Shown here: positions 9,270-18,250 of the stretch, in pieces | Layout: each line of letters starts with the position of its first letter | How positions within the stretch are numbered: position 1 is the stretch's first letter | Source of the DNA: Flavimaribacter sp024343425 | Lineage (GTDB): Bacteria; Pseudomonadota; Alphaproteobacteria; Rhizobiales; Rhizobiaceae | Reading direction: 5' to 3' | Assembly (NCBI GenBank): GCA_965227645.1 | Contig: OZ245773.1 | Coordinates: forward strand, 186,001 to 250,000 | Length of the DNA: 64,000 nt | The notes under the pieces: generated by a model | Told to the model about the DNA's origin: nothing | The model's input: only the letters and a program-made list of their open reading frames with translations | The model's database searches: none | Translations under genes and position numbers: made by a program

Positions 9270-10355
9270 TCAATCGGTTATATCGATTTTCCCATTCCTG
9301 GAGCTGTTTTGGATCCAACCCTGCAATTCACGACGAACCACCGTTTCCAGCACTTTCATACCATCCTCGCTGTCATTGAGGCATGGAATATGGGTGAAGT
9401 TTTCGCCGCCATTTTCGTGAAAGCTTTCCATCGCCTGTTCCGCGATCTCCTCAAGCGTCTCAAGACAGTCGGACACGAAGCCTGGATTGAGCACTGCGAT
9501 ATTGCGGACTCCCTGCCTGGCCAGATCCTCCACCGTCTTGTCCGTGTAGGGTTGAAGCCATTCTTCCGGCCCGAAGCGGGACTGGAAGGTGATCTTCAGC
9601 CGGTCTTCCGGCCAGCCGAGATATTCGCGCAGCAGGCGCGTCGTTTTGTGGCAATGGCAATGATAGGGATCGCCCTTTTCGAAATAGGATTTCGGTATGC
9701 CGTGGAACGAGGCCAGAACCACTTCGGGCTCCCAGTCGAGCGTGGCGAGATGGCTGGTGATCGATTTGCCGAGGGCTTCAATATAGACCGGATCATCGTG
9801 GTAAGGCGGCGCAACGCGTAACGCCGGCTGCCACCGCATCTTCATCAGGGCCTCGAAAGCCTTGTCGTTGACCGTCGCCGTCGTGCTTGCCGCATATTGC
9901 GGATAGAGCGGAAACAGCAGGATGCGTTCGCACCCGGCGTCCTTCAGGGCATTGATGCGTTCCGCAATTGATGGCGTTCCGTAGCGCATGGCCCAGTCGA
10001 CGACGACCCCGTCTTCGGCCGCCAGCATCTTGCCGAGCAGGTCCGACTGGCTGCGCGTGTAGGTTCTCAGGTAGCTTTCGTCCTTGTCCTTGTTCCAGAT
10101 CATCTCGTAGGCCTTGCCGACCTTTCCGGGGCGGGTGTTGAGGACAATGCCGAAGAGGATCGGATACCAGTAGGCGCGCGGCCATTCGATGACGCGCTTG
10201 TCGGTCAGGAATTCACGCAGATACCGGCGCATCGACGTGTAGTCGGTTCCGTCCGGAGTGCCGAGATTGACCAGAAGCACGCCGACCTTGCCGAAAGCCA
10301 CAGCGGGATGCTTTGGCGGGAGATGGCGCGTGGCGGTCGTTTCGGTCGGGTTCAT
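9270..10355 (-). CDS. hemH: Ferrochelatase
   Basis: Inserts Fe(2+) into protoporphyrin IX, the last step of haem synthesis. The 361-residue product contains VGVLLVNLGTPDGTDY near the N terminus and the conserved SFHGIPKSYFEKGDPY motif with the metal-handling histidine. The start at 10355 (MNPTETTATRH) is preferred over an upstream in-frame codon that would add 25 residues with no family match. The ribosome site is weak. Its downstream neighbour is the SPFH operon, 147 bases away. No Fe-S cluster cysteine set is seen. Confidence 0.95.
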   Translation of the reverse strand: MNPTETTATRHLPPKHPAVAFGKVGVLLVNLGTPDGTDYTSMRRYLREFLTDKRVIEWPRAYWYPILFGIVLNTRPGKVGKAYEMIWNKDKDESYLRTYTRSQSDLLGKMLAAEDGVVVDWAMRYGTPSIAERINALKDAGCERILLFPLYPQYAASTTATVNDKAFEALMKMRWQPALRVAPPYHDDPVYIEALGKSITSHLATLDWEPEVVLASFHGIPKSYFEKGDPYHCHCHKTTRLLREYLGWPEDRLKITFQSRFGPEEWLQPYTDKTVEDLARQGVRNIAVLNPGFVSDCLETLEEIAEQAMESFHENGGENFTHIPCLNDSEDGMKVLETVVRRELQGWIQNSSRNGKIDITD

Positions 10356-10453
10356 GTGATTTCGCTGTCTAAAATGATTCTGAAGTGCTGACTCGGCCAA
10401 AATATGGGCCGCCGACGCAATTTCAAGCACTCAGGGAAAATGCCGCAGGATTC

Positions 10454-10486
10454 AAAAAAAGCGACCCGGGAAATCCCGGGCCGCTT
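10454..10486 (-). terminator. Rho-independent terminator of the nucleotidase gene
   Basis: On the minus strand, a stem (AAGCG-x-CCCGGG pairing with its complement around a 4-base loop) is followed by seven T residues. It begins about 24 bases after the nucleotidase stop codon. The stem is perfect apart from one internal mismatch. Confidence 0.9.
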
Positions 10487-10509
10487 CGTTAAGAACGCGT
10501 GTTCGTCGG

Positions 10510-12444
10510 TCAGTTCGATTTGGCTGGGATCGTCAGTTGGCTTCCGACTTCCAGCTTTTTCGGATTCTGACCCGGGTTGGCGTCGGCGATAGACTTCCAC
10601 TGCTTGCCGTCGCCAAAGTATTTTTCAGCCAGGGCCCAGAGGCTGTCGCCGGCAGAAATCACATGGGTCGTTGCGGATTCGACAGCTTCCTCGACCTTCT
10701 CCATGCCTTCCTTGGCCATTTCCTCTGTCTTTTCCATGACAGTTTCCGAGGCGGCCTCGGAGTCCTTTTCCATCGTCGCGGCGTCGGACTTCATCTCGTC
10801 CTTCATGGACTCGTCCGTCTTCGGCTCCATGGCAGCGGAGACTTCCGTGATGCGGCCATCGATATACGGCTTGTAGGGATTATTTTCGCCGAGATAGTCG
10901 ACCACGACCTGCTCAAGGCCCGGACCGTAGTCATAGGCGTTCATGCCGGCTGTCGCAAACACGCTGTAGCCGTCGCCGCCGCCGCGCATGAAGTTGTTGG
11001 AAACCACGCCATAGGTCGTGTCGTCCACGATGGCCGCATAGCTGCCGTCGCTGCCTTCCACCATGACGTCGGAAATCCGCTCGCCGGCAGGCTTGGACGG
11101 GTCGAAGCTGTATTTCAGCCCGGCGACCTGCGGGAAGCGGCCAGCGCCGTCTTCAAGCTGGCTGACGCCGTTTTCAAGGGCGGCCTTGACGTCGGAACCC
11201 TTGAGCTGGAAGGTCGACAGGGTGTTCTGGAACGGAAGCACGGTGAGGACTTCGCCCATGGTGACTTCGCCCTGGTCGATCGAGGCGCGCAGTCCGCCGC
11301 CGTTCTGGATGGCGATCTGAATGCCCTGGCCCTTGACCCGGTCAAGCATGGCGTCGGAGACGAGATTGCCCATCTCGCATTCCTGGGAACGGCAGGTAGT
11401 CCGTTCACCGTCGATTGTGGCGGATGTGTCTCCGACAACTTCCTTTTTCATGTCCTCGATGGGAGCAGCCAGTTCCGCGATGCGTTTCTGCATTGCTTCA
11501 TTCGGCTTGAAGCTGGCGTCGAGAAGGATCGGGTCTCCGGCGGCGCTTTTGATATTGCCGTCATCGTCGAACACCAGTTTGATCTCGCCGAGATATTTGC
11601 TGTAGGCGTAGCCCTGCACAATCGGAACGTCCTTGCCGGACGTCTCGTTTTTCACCATCACAGGATAGGGGCCGGCCGCCTTTTCATCCGTATTCGACAG
11701 CAATGTGTGCGAGTGCCCGCCCACGATGAGGTCGATGCCGTCAACTTCGGCGGCGATCTTCTTGTCAACCGGCAGACCGACATGGGTCAGCGCGATGATC
11801 TTCGTGGCGCCGGCTTCCTTGACCTTGTCGACGGCTTCCATGAGGTAGAGAACCGGCTCCATGAACAGGACGGCGTCGCTCGGCGAAGACGTGACGTCTG
11901 TGTCTTCGGCCACCACGCCGATGATCGCGACCTTCTCGCCGCCGACGTCCTTGATCACATATTCCACCATCCGCGTGCCGGCGAGTGGGCTGTTGGCTCC
12001 GATCAGCGTGTTTCCGTAGATGATCGGGAAATCGGTTTTGGCGACGAAATCGGCGAGCACCTGGTCGCCGTCGTCGAATTCGTGGTTGCCGAGAACCATC
12101 GCGTCCTGATCCATCATGTCCAGGAATTCAGCCTCGGCGTCGCCCTTGTAGGTCGTGTAGAAGAGCGAACCCTGGAAATTGTCTCCGGCGTTCAGAATCA
12201 GCACGTTGTCCAGCGCCGATTTGCGCTCGTCGATGGCTGTTTTCAGACGCGCTGCGCCGCCGAAACACTTGCCTTCCGCATCGTCTTCCGGGGAACAGGT
12301 CGAATCGTATTTGTTGATTGGTTCGATGCGACTGTGCAGGTCGTTGAAATGCAGCACGTTGAGTTCGTAGTCGGCCCAGGCGCCGCCAGTGGCGAGCCCC
12401 AGAGCGGCGGCCGAAAGCAGCGCGCGTAACATGGTCCTGTTCAT
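10510..12444 (-). CDS. Bifunctional metallophosphatase/5'-nucleotidase with C-terminal LysM domain
   Basis: A 644-residue exported UshA-like enzyme predicted to hydrolyse extracellular nucleotides or nucleotide sugars. After a signal peptide (1-24, AWA-D) the calcineurin-like domain shows the metal motifs HFNDLHSR, NAGDNFQGS, GNHEFD and GGHSHT; a 5'-nucleotidase C-terminal domain follows. A Lys/Glu/Met-rich helical linker (about 538-592) leads to a C-terminal LysM domain (about 594-641, HVISAGDSLWALAEKYFG), which should bind peptidoglycan. The start at 12444 is preferred over an upstream in-frame codon because GGGAGA precedes it and it starts the signal peptide. The LysM fusion is less usual. 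Confidence 0.92.
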   Translation of the reverse strand: MNRTMLRALLSAAALGLATGGAWADYELNVLHFNDLHSRIEPINKYDSTCSPEDDAEGKCFGGAARLKTAIDERKSALDNVLILNAGDNFQGSLFYTTYKGDAEAEFLDMMDQDAMVLGNHEFDDGDQVLADFVAKTDFPIIYGNTLIGANSPLAGTRMVEYVIKDVGGEKVAIIGVVAEDTDVTSSPSDAVLFMEPVLYLMEAVDKVKEAGATKIIALTHVGLPVDKKIAAEVDGIDLIVGGHSHTLLSNTDEKAAGPYPVMVKNETSGKDVPIVQGYAYSKYLGEIKLVFDDDGNIKSAAGDPILLDASFKPNEAMQKRIAELAAPIEDMKKEVVGDTSATIDGERTTCRSQECEMGNLVSDAMLDRVKGQGIQIAIQNGGGLRASIDQGEVTMGEVLTVLPFQNTLSTFQLKGSDVKAALENGVSQLEDGAGRFPQVAGLKYSFDPSKPAGERISDVMVEGSDGSYAAIVDDTTYGVVSNNFMRGGGDGYSVFATAGMNAYDYGPGLEQVVVDYLGENNPYKPYIDGRITEVSAAMEPKTDESMKDEMKSDAATMEKDSEAASETVMEKTEEMAKEGMEKVEEAVESATTHVISAGDSLWALAEKYFGDGKQWKSIADANPGQNPKKLEVGSQLTIPAKSN

Positions 12445-12620
12445 TGATATCTCCCTGTTAAGGTCTTCCTTGGAGGGCGGTCTGACACGAGCGTCACGCA
12501 TTACCGCCTGAGTGGTTCGCACCGTTACTGTCACACGCAATTTGCATTTGCATGACAACCGCGTCGCGGCCGTATTCTCTTACCGATTTCGCGGAAACTC
12601 AAGCCTGTCTGCGGCGAAAC

Positions 12621-13874
12621 TCAGTTTTCGTAATTGCGCTCGTCTGCGATGACCTTGCCGTCATTGGGAAGGCTTCCGGCCTCGACGCCGACCACGTCGC
12701 CCTTGAGCCGGGTGACGTCCGACAATGTCGCGGAAATCGACGCGGCGTCCAGGTCCGCGCCGCTTCCCGCCTCGACATGCAGCGTCATGCTGTCCTGATT
12801 GTCGGCGCGGCTGACGACCAGTCGCGCCCTGGCGATTTCGGGATGCCGCTTCATGACGGCGTCGACCTGTTTCGGGTCGACGAACATGCCCTTGATCTTG
12901 GTGCGCTGGTCGGCGCGTCCCATCCAGCCGACGATGCGCGTGTTCGTTCTGCCGCAGGGCGAGGGGCCTTCGACGACCGCCGAGAGGTCGCCCGTGGCGA
13001 ACCGGATCAGCGGATAGGCTTCGTTGAGGCAGGTGACGACGACTTCGCCGACCTCGCCGTCGGCCACAGGCTCGCCGCTGCCTGGCCGCACGATTTCCAG
13101 GATAAGGTTTTCGTTCAGGATCATGCCGGGATAGGGCGAGCCGTCGTCGGCCGCGCTTTCATAGGCGATCACGCCGATATCGGCCGTGGCGTAGCACTGC
13201 AGCGTTTTGATGCCGCGCAGGTAATATTCGTCGCGCAGGGATGGAAAGAGCGCGCCGCCGGAGACCATGGCATGGGTGATGGAAGACAGGTCCAGTCCGC
13301 TTTCCACCGCCCTGTCGAGCATGATCTTCAGGAAGTCCGGCGTTCCCGTATAGGCCGTCGGTCGCAATTTGGCGGCCGCTTCGACCTGGGAGTCGGTGTT
13401 GCCGACGCCGGCGGGAAACACCAGACATCCCATTGCGCGGGCGCCCTCGTCGAGGATGAACGCGCCCGGCGTCATGTGATAGGAAAACGCGTTGTGGACA
13501 ATGTCGCCGGCGCGAAAACCGGCGGCGAACAGACCCCGCGCCGCCTGCCAGGGATCGGCGCCGAAGCCCTGCGGCTCCCAGACCGGGCCGGGAGACATGA
13601 ACACCCGGTTGCCCCGCAGCGCGTCCGCGGCCGCGAAACCGCCGAATGGCGGATTCTCGGCTTGCGCGGACATGAGGTCCTGTTTTCTCAAGACGGGAAG
13701 AGAAGCCAGCGCCGAACGGCTGTCGATCGATTGTGGGTCTATGTCACCGAGCCACCGTTTCAAACCTTCGGCCTGGGTCATGGCGCGGGCCAGGAATGAC
13801 GGCAGTTTTTCGAACAGGTCCCTTTCACGAACTGCAGGCTCGCGCGTTTCCAGCGCGTCAAAATAGGCGGTCAA
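12621..13874 (-). CDS. Phenylacetate-CoA ligase-like (PaaK-type) adenylate-forming protein
   Basis: A 417-residue member of the adenylate-forming superfamily, closest in layout to phenylacetate-CoA ligase. It shows YATADIG (A5-like), TGDLS (A7) and GRADQRTKIKG (A8) motifs and an ATP/AMP-type C-terminal subdomain. The usual phosphate-binding P-loop SSGTTG is replaced by MSPGPVWEPQG at about 93-103, so ATP binding may be altered or the family may use a variant. The substrate is unknown and there are no other aromatic-catabolism genes nearby. It stands alone, 87 bases from the omp10 homologue. Confidence 0.8.
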   Translation of the reverse strand: MTAYFDALETREPAVRERDLFEKLPSFLARAMTQAEGLKRWLGDIDPQSIDSRSALASLPVLRKQDLMSAQAENPPFGGFAAADALRGNRVFMSPGPVWEPQGFGADPWQAARGLFAAGFRAGDIVHNAFSYHMTPGAFILDEGARAMGCLVFPAGVGNTDSQVEAAAKLRPTAYTGTPDFLKIMLDRAVESGLDLSSITHAMVSGGALFPSLRDEYYLRGIKTLQCYATADIGVIAYESAADDGSPYPGMILNENLILEIVRPGSGEPVADGEVGEVVVTCLNEAYPLIRFATGDLSAVVEGPSPCGRTNTRIVGWMGRADQRTKIKGMFVDPKQVDAVMKRHPEIARARLVVSRADNQDSMTLHVEAGSGADLDAASISATLSDVTRLKGDVVGVEAGSLPNDGKVIADERNYEN

Positions 13875-13961
13875 GACGACGCTCCTCCCGTTTCGTCTCT
13901 CATGTCGTATCGGTAGCCGGTCTGGGACCGTCTGTACAGCGCTACGGCGAGCAGCTGTTCC

Positions 13962-14324
13962 TCAGGCTGTCCGGCGGGTCAGCGTGAACTGGCTGCCTGT
14001 GCTCGACGTGCAATTGAGTGTTGAGGGCGAAACCAGGGAGCAGTTCACCTTCGAACTGGTGTTGCGCACCAGGGAGCGAAGGTCGATCTGGACGACGCGC
14101 GGGCCGGTATAGTTGTATCTGCCGGTCGCCAGGAGGGTGTTCGTATCGGTCGTTCGGGTTTCGAACTGGCCGTCGGAGAACGTGGAAAGGATCCCGTTCG
14201 GATCGAACCATTGTCCCTCGATGGAGTTCGGATCATAGCGTGGCCCGCCTCCAAAATTCGATTGGCAGGCGGCGAGAGCCGCCGTCATGAAAAGAAGTGT
14301 CAGTGTCCTCGACCAATGCCGCAT
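13962..14324 (-). CDS. omp10: Outer-membrane lipoprotein, Omp10 family
   Basis: A 120-residue lipoprotein. The signal segment ends in the lipobox LAAC (Cys-19). The mature part closely matches the Brucella Omp10 pattern as I recall it: IEGQWFDPNG, FETRTTDTN and the run SKVNCSLVSPS followed by LNCTSSTGSQF. The family is typical of Hyphomicrobiales; it is surface-exposed in Brucella, and its biochemical role is unknown. The start MRHWSRT is preceded by GGAGG at 5-6 bases, better than an upstream in-frame codon that would add 17 residues before the signal. Confidence 0.88.
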   Translation of the reverse strand: MRHWSRTLTLLFMTAALAACQSNFGGGPRYDPNSIEGQWFDPNGILSTFSDGQFETRTTDTNTLLATGRYNYTGPRVVQIDLRSLVRNTSSKVNCSLVSPSTLNCTSSTGSQFTLTRRTA

Positions 14325-14425
14325 GGGTGCCTCCGCTCTGGATCTCACGTTCGACGCCTCGCCTACCAATACCATCGGACGCCTGTGAACGGCAACGTCC
14401 GGTTGGTCAAAAGGTTCATCAGGTT

Positions 14426-15871
14426 TTAATGAACCAGGACGTTCCTGAACTGCCAGGGGTCGCTTTCATCGATATCTTCCGGGAAAAGCCCCGGACGGTC
14501 GGTCAGAGGCGTCCAGTCGGTGTAGTGGCCTTCCACGGGTCCGAGATAGGGCAACTGCACTTCGAGGCAGCGCCGGTAGTCCATCTCGTCGGCCTCAACG
14601 ATGCCGGAGCCCGGATTTTCCAGCGCCCAGACCATGCCGGCGAGCACCGCGGAGGTGACCTGCAGACCGGTGGCGTTCTGGTAGGGGGCGAGTTCGCGCG
14701 TTTCTTCCACGGAGAGGCGCGAACCGAACCAATAGGCGTTGCGTTCGTGGCCGTAGAGAAGCACGCCCAGTTCGTCGATTCCGTCCTCGATCTCGTTTTC
14801 GTCGAGAACATGCAGCTTGGGCTGCTGCTTGCCGCCATTGCCGAACATTTCGTGCAGCGAGAGAACGGCGTCGTTGGCCGGATGATAGGCGTAGTGACAG
14901 GTCGGCCGGAAGACGACATTTCCGCTGTCGTCCCTCAGCGTGAAGAAATCGGCGATCGAGACGGATTCGTTGTGGGTGACGAGAAAGCCGTACTGCGCGC
15001 CCGGCGTCGGGCACCAGGTGCGCACCCGCGTATTGGCGCCGGGTTGCTCGAGATAGATCGCCGCCTTGCAGCCGGTTTCCTGTTCTTTGGCGTTGTCGGG
15101 TTTCCACTTTTCGTGGCTCCCCCAGCCGAGTTCGGCGGGCTGCAGTCCTTCCGAAATGAAACCTTCGGCCGACCATGTGTTCCAGAACACGTTGAGGGGC
15201 TTGGGATGTTTCGTGCGCTGCGTATCGCGTTCGGCGATGTGGATTCCCTTCACGCCGACTTTCTGCATCAGGGCGGCCCAGCCTTCGCGGTCCTCGGGCG
15301 AGGGCTCGTCGAAGGCCACGCCAAGATCGTTCGCCAGATTGACCAGCGCCTGCTTGACGAACCACGACACCATGCCGGGATTGGCGCCGCAGCAGGAGAC
15401 GGCTGTCGCGCCGCCCGGATTCGCCGACTTTTCGTTGCGCACGGTTTCGCGAAGCGCATAATTGGTGCGGGCCGCGTTGCCGAGCGAATTGTCGAAATAG
15501 AAGCCAAGCCAGGGTTCAACCACGGTGTCGATATAGGGCGCGTCGATCTCGCGGCAGAATTTCATGAGGTCGAGCGACGAGGTGTCGACGGAAAGGTTGA
15601 CGCAGAAGCCCTGTCCTTCTCCCTCGGTCAGCAGCGGTCCGAGCAGATCGCGATAATTGTCGCGGGTCACGGCTTCCTGCACGAAGCGAATACCTTCCTT
15701 GGCCAGCAAGCCGGCGTCGGCGTCACTGGGGTCGACAACGACCATGCGGCTCTTGTCGAATTTGAAATGGCGTTCGATGAGCGGCAGCGTTCCGCGTCCG
15801 ATGGACCCGAAGCCGATCATGACGATCGGACCTGTGATCTCTGCGTAAACGGGATAATCGACCTCTGACAT
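14426..15871 (-). CDS. hss: Homospermidine synthase
   Basis: A 481-residue enzyme that makes sym-homospermidine from putrescine (and spermidine or putrescine) with NAD, EC 2.5.1.44. The N-terminal Rossmann motif GFGSIGRGTLP is at about 17-27, and the Saccharop_dh-like body follows. The length is right for the bacterial type. The start at 15871 has AGGAAGG a few bases upstream, which is better than the upstream in-frame codon. It is alone: no ornithine decarboxylase or spermidine genes are nearby. Homospermidine is the common long polyamine of rhizobia. Confidence 0.93.
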   Translation of the reverse strand: MSEVDYPVYAEITGPIVMIGFGSIGRGTLPLIERHFKFDKSRMVVVDPSDADAGLLAKEGIRFVQEAVTRDNYRDLLGPLLTEGEGQGFCVNLSVDTSSLDLMKFCREIDAPYIDTVVEPWLGFYFDNSLGNAARTNYALRETVRNEKSANPGGATAVSCCGANPGMVSWFVKQALVNLANDLGVAFDEPSPEDREGWAALMQKVGVKGIHIAERDTQRTKHPKPLNVFWNTWSAEGFISEGLQPAELGWGSHEKWKPDNAKEQETGCKAAIYLEQPGANTRVRTWCPTPGAQYGFLVTHNESVSIADFFTLRDDSGNVVFRPTCHYAYHPANDAVLSLHEMFGNGGKQQPKLHVLDENEIEDGIDELGVLLYGHERNAYWFGSRLSVEETRELAPYQNATGLQVTSAVLAGMVWALENPGSGIVEADEMDYRRCLEVQLPYLGPVEGHYTDWTPLTDRPGLFPEDIDESDPWQFRNVLVH

Positions 15872-15971
15872 CAGTTTCCTTCCTGGTTCCAGTCCTGGTT
15901 TGCCTGGAGGTTGCTTAACCACGATTCAACGCCGCATGGAAGCAGAGAGTTGCGTCAATGCCGACGGATCG

Positions 15972-17846
15972 TCAGGCGGAGAGCGAACGGTCGAGTTCCT
16001 CGAGCTCGTCGATGAGCCCTTCGATCATGGACAAGCCGCGATCCCAGAAGGCGGGATCGCTCGCGTCCAGCCCGAACGGCGCCAGCAGCTCGAAATGATG
16101 CTTGGAGCCGCCGGCCTTCAGCATCTCCATATACTTTTCCTGGAAGCCGGATTCGGCGTTCTGGTAGACCGCGTAGAGAGAATTGACCAGACAGTCGCCG
16201 AACGCATAGGCGTAGACGTAGAAGGGCGAATGGATGAAGTGCGGAATATAGGCCCAGAACGTGCTGTATTGCGGCGTGATGCGGATCGCCGGTCCAAGGC
16301 TTTCAGCCTGCACCGACAGCCATAATTCTCCGATCTGGTCCGACGTAAGCTCGCCTTCGCGGCGCTCCGTATGCACCTTGCGCTCGAACTGGTAGAAGGC
16401 GATCTGGCGGACGACGGTGTTGATCATGTCCTCCACCTTCTGCGCCAGCATGGCCTTGCGTTCCCGCGGCGAGGACGTCCGGTCCAGCAGGGCGCGGAAC
16501 GTCAGCATTTCTCCGAAAACCGAAGCCGTCTCGGCCAGCGTCAGCGGCGTCTGCGCCATGAGCGCGCCTTGCTGGGCGGCCAGCACCTGGTGAACGCCGT
16601 GTCCGAGTTCGTGGGCAAGCGTCATGACGTCGCGCGGCTTGCCGAGATAGTTCAGCAGCACATAAGGGTGAACGGACGGCACGGTCGGATGCGCGAACGC
16701 GCCGGGAGCCTTGCCCTCGCGCACCGGCGCATCGATCCAGTTCCGGTCGAAAAAACGCTCGGCGATCTCGGCCATCTGCGGGTCGAAACGTCCATAGGCG
16801 TCGAGAATGGCGCCGCGCGCCTGGTCCCATTCGATCAGCGTTTGCGGCGTTTCCGGCAACGGCGCATTGCGGTCCCAGAAATCCATCACGTCCATGCCGA
16901 GCCAGCGGGCCTTCATCGCGTAATAGCGATGCGACAGGCGCGGATAGGCGGCGACGACCGATGAGCTGAGCGCATCCACCACCTCGCGTTCGACGCGATT
17001 GGCCAGGTGCCTGCTGTCCGCGATGTCTTCGAAACCTCTCCAGCGGTCGGAAATCTCCTTGTCCTTGGCCAGCGTGTTGGTGATCAGCGTGAAGGTGCGG
17101 ATGTTTTCGGCGAAGGTGGCGGACAGGGCTTCCGCCGCCTTTCGACGCGTCTCGCCCTGCGGCGACTGCAGCAGATTCAGCGTCGGCTCGAGGGCGCGCT
17201 TCTCGCCATCGACCGTGAACCGCAGGTCGGCCATCGTTTCGTCGAAGAGCCGGTTCCAGGCTGCCTGGCCGGTTATGGATTTCTCGTGGAAGAGCTGTTC
17301 CGTCCGGTCATCGAGCTGAAATGGCTTGTCCATCCTCAGATCGACGAGCCACGGCCGATAGTGCGCGGTGCGCTCGTCGTTGGCGATCGCCGCATCGATG
17401 TCGGCGTCGTCGATCCGGTTGATCTCGAGTGAAAAGAACAGAAGCTTGCTGCTTATGTCTGTGATCTTCGCCTGCGTGTCGCCGAAAAACTTGGCGCGCG
17501 CCGGATCGGTTGTGTTGGAAAAATAAAAAAGACTCGCAAAGGAAATGATGCGCCCCAGCAGTTCCTCGATCTTTTCATATTCGACGATCGCCTGTCCGAG
17601 ACCCTTGTCGCCGGTTTCGGCGGCGGCGGCCTTGAGTTTGCCCTTCCATTTTTCCTCGAAAGCGGAAGAACGGCGTGAGGCGGCCTCCATGTCGCTGCGC
17701 AGGGCGTCGGAGTCGAGCCCGGTATAGAGATCGGAGAGATCCCACTCGGGCAAGGATCCGAGACTGCCGGCCTCGTGCGAGGCTGGCGCTCCATCGGCCA
17801 CCATGTTCCGATATCCAGCCACAGTCGGTATGCTGGTTGCACTCAT
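15972..17846 (-). CDS. pepF: Oligoendopeptidase F (M3 family)
   Basis: A 624-residue cytoplasmic zinc metallopeptidase that cuts short peptides. The zinc-binding HELGH is at residues 412-416 with a downstream glutamate helix (ETASVFGEM). The N-terminal PepF-specific region begins LPEWDLSDLY. The ATG at 17846 is used because the longer version needs a TTG three codons earlier; neither has a strong ribosome site. The 113-129 bases upstream of this start contain a perfect palindrome (see the entry at 17959). Confidence 0.93.
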   Translation of the reverse strand: MSATSIPTVAGYRNMVADGAPASHEAGSLGSLPEWDLSDLYTGLDSDALRSDMEAASRRSSAFEEKWKGKLKAAAAETGDKGLGQAIVEYEKIEELLGRIISFASLFYFSNTTDPARAKFFGDTQAKITDISSKLLFFSLEINRIDDADIDAAIANDERTAHYRPWLVDLRMDKPFQLDDRTEQLFHEKSITGQAAWNRLFDETMADLRFTVDGEKRALEPTLNLLQSPQGETRRKAAEALSATFAENIRTFTLITNTLAKDKEISDRWRGFEDIADSRHLANRVEREVVDALSSSVVAAYPRLSHRYYAMKARWLGMDVMDFWDRNAPLPETPQTLIEWDQARGAILDAYGRFDPQMAEIAERFFDRNWIDAPVREGKAPGAFAHPTVPSVHPYVLLNYLGKPRDVMTLAHELGHGVHQVLAAQQGALMAQTPLTLAETASVFGEMLTFRALLDRTSSPRERKAMLAQKVEDMINTVVRQIAFYQFERKVHTERREGELTSDQIGELWLSVQAESLGPAIRITPQYSTFWAYIPHFIHSPFYVYAYAFGDCLVNSLYAVYQNAESGFQEKYMEMLKAGGSKHHFELLAPFGLDASDPAFWDRGLSMIEGLIDELEELDRSLSA

Positions 17847-18220
17847 TTGTCTCAAATTCGCCCCCGGTTGCAGTAGTGCAGCTTACATGAACGGCTCGAC
17901 TCGGGTTTTCCACGGACGCCGAATTGCGAATTCGACAAAATTGACATAAATCCATAGCTGAAACAGCTGGTTTCACCCGGCCAAACTCGAATCGAGCAGA
18001 TAGTACCGGTATAATTCACGACTTGTTAGTTGTTTGTTCACTATAAATGTCAGTTGAAACCGAGTGTGACCTGTTTGCCATGCTGTGAACGCATTTCGAG
18101 TGCAGGGCGGATACGATCCTGGGCCGGCTCGGGTCGTATGTAACGGGTTTAGTTGTGACGAGTCTTTTCGGAAATCAGCCAGTCTGGACCGAAAGCGGGG
18201 ATGCGGGGATCTGAAGAAGA
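17847..18220 (+). other. Divergent intergenic region between pepF and the DUF882 gene
   Basis: No gene was found in these 374 bases. They must carry the promoters of both divergent genes. The only clear structure is the palindrome at 17959-17975. A TTGACA at 17941 lacks a convincing partner -10 box at the right distance. Confidence 0.6.
17959..17975. promoter_or_regulatory. Perfect palindrome, candidate operator
   Basis: TGAAAC, a 5-base centre AGCTG and then GTTTCA form a perfect inverted repeat. The form resembles LacI-type operators. It lies 113 bases upstream of pepF and about 245 bases upstream of the DUF882 gene. TGAAACGATTA in the inverted repeat upstream of the aldolase gene (44926) shares the first half. 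No regulator gene is in the window. Confidence 0.35.
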
Positions 18221-18250
18221 TTGCTTAGGGGCGCTACCATAAATTTCGGA

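Noticed and set aside
10537..12429. Plus-strand open frame of 630 codons
   Set aside because: Antisense to the nucleotidase, rich in Arg/His/Gly as GC mirror frames are.
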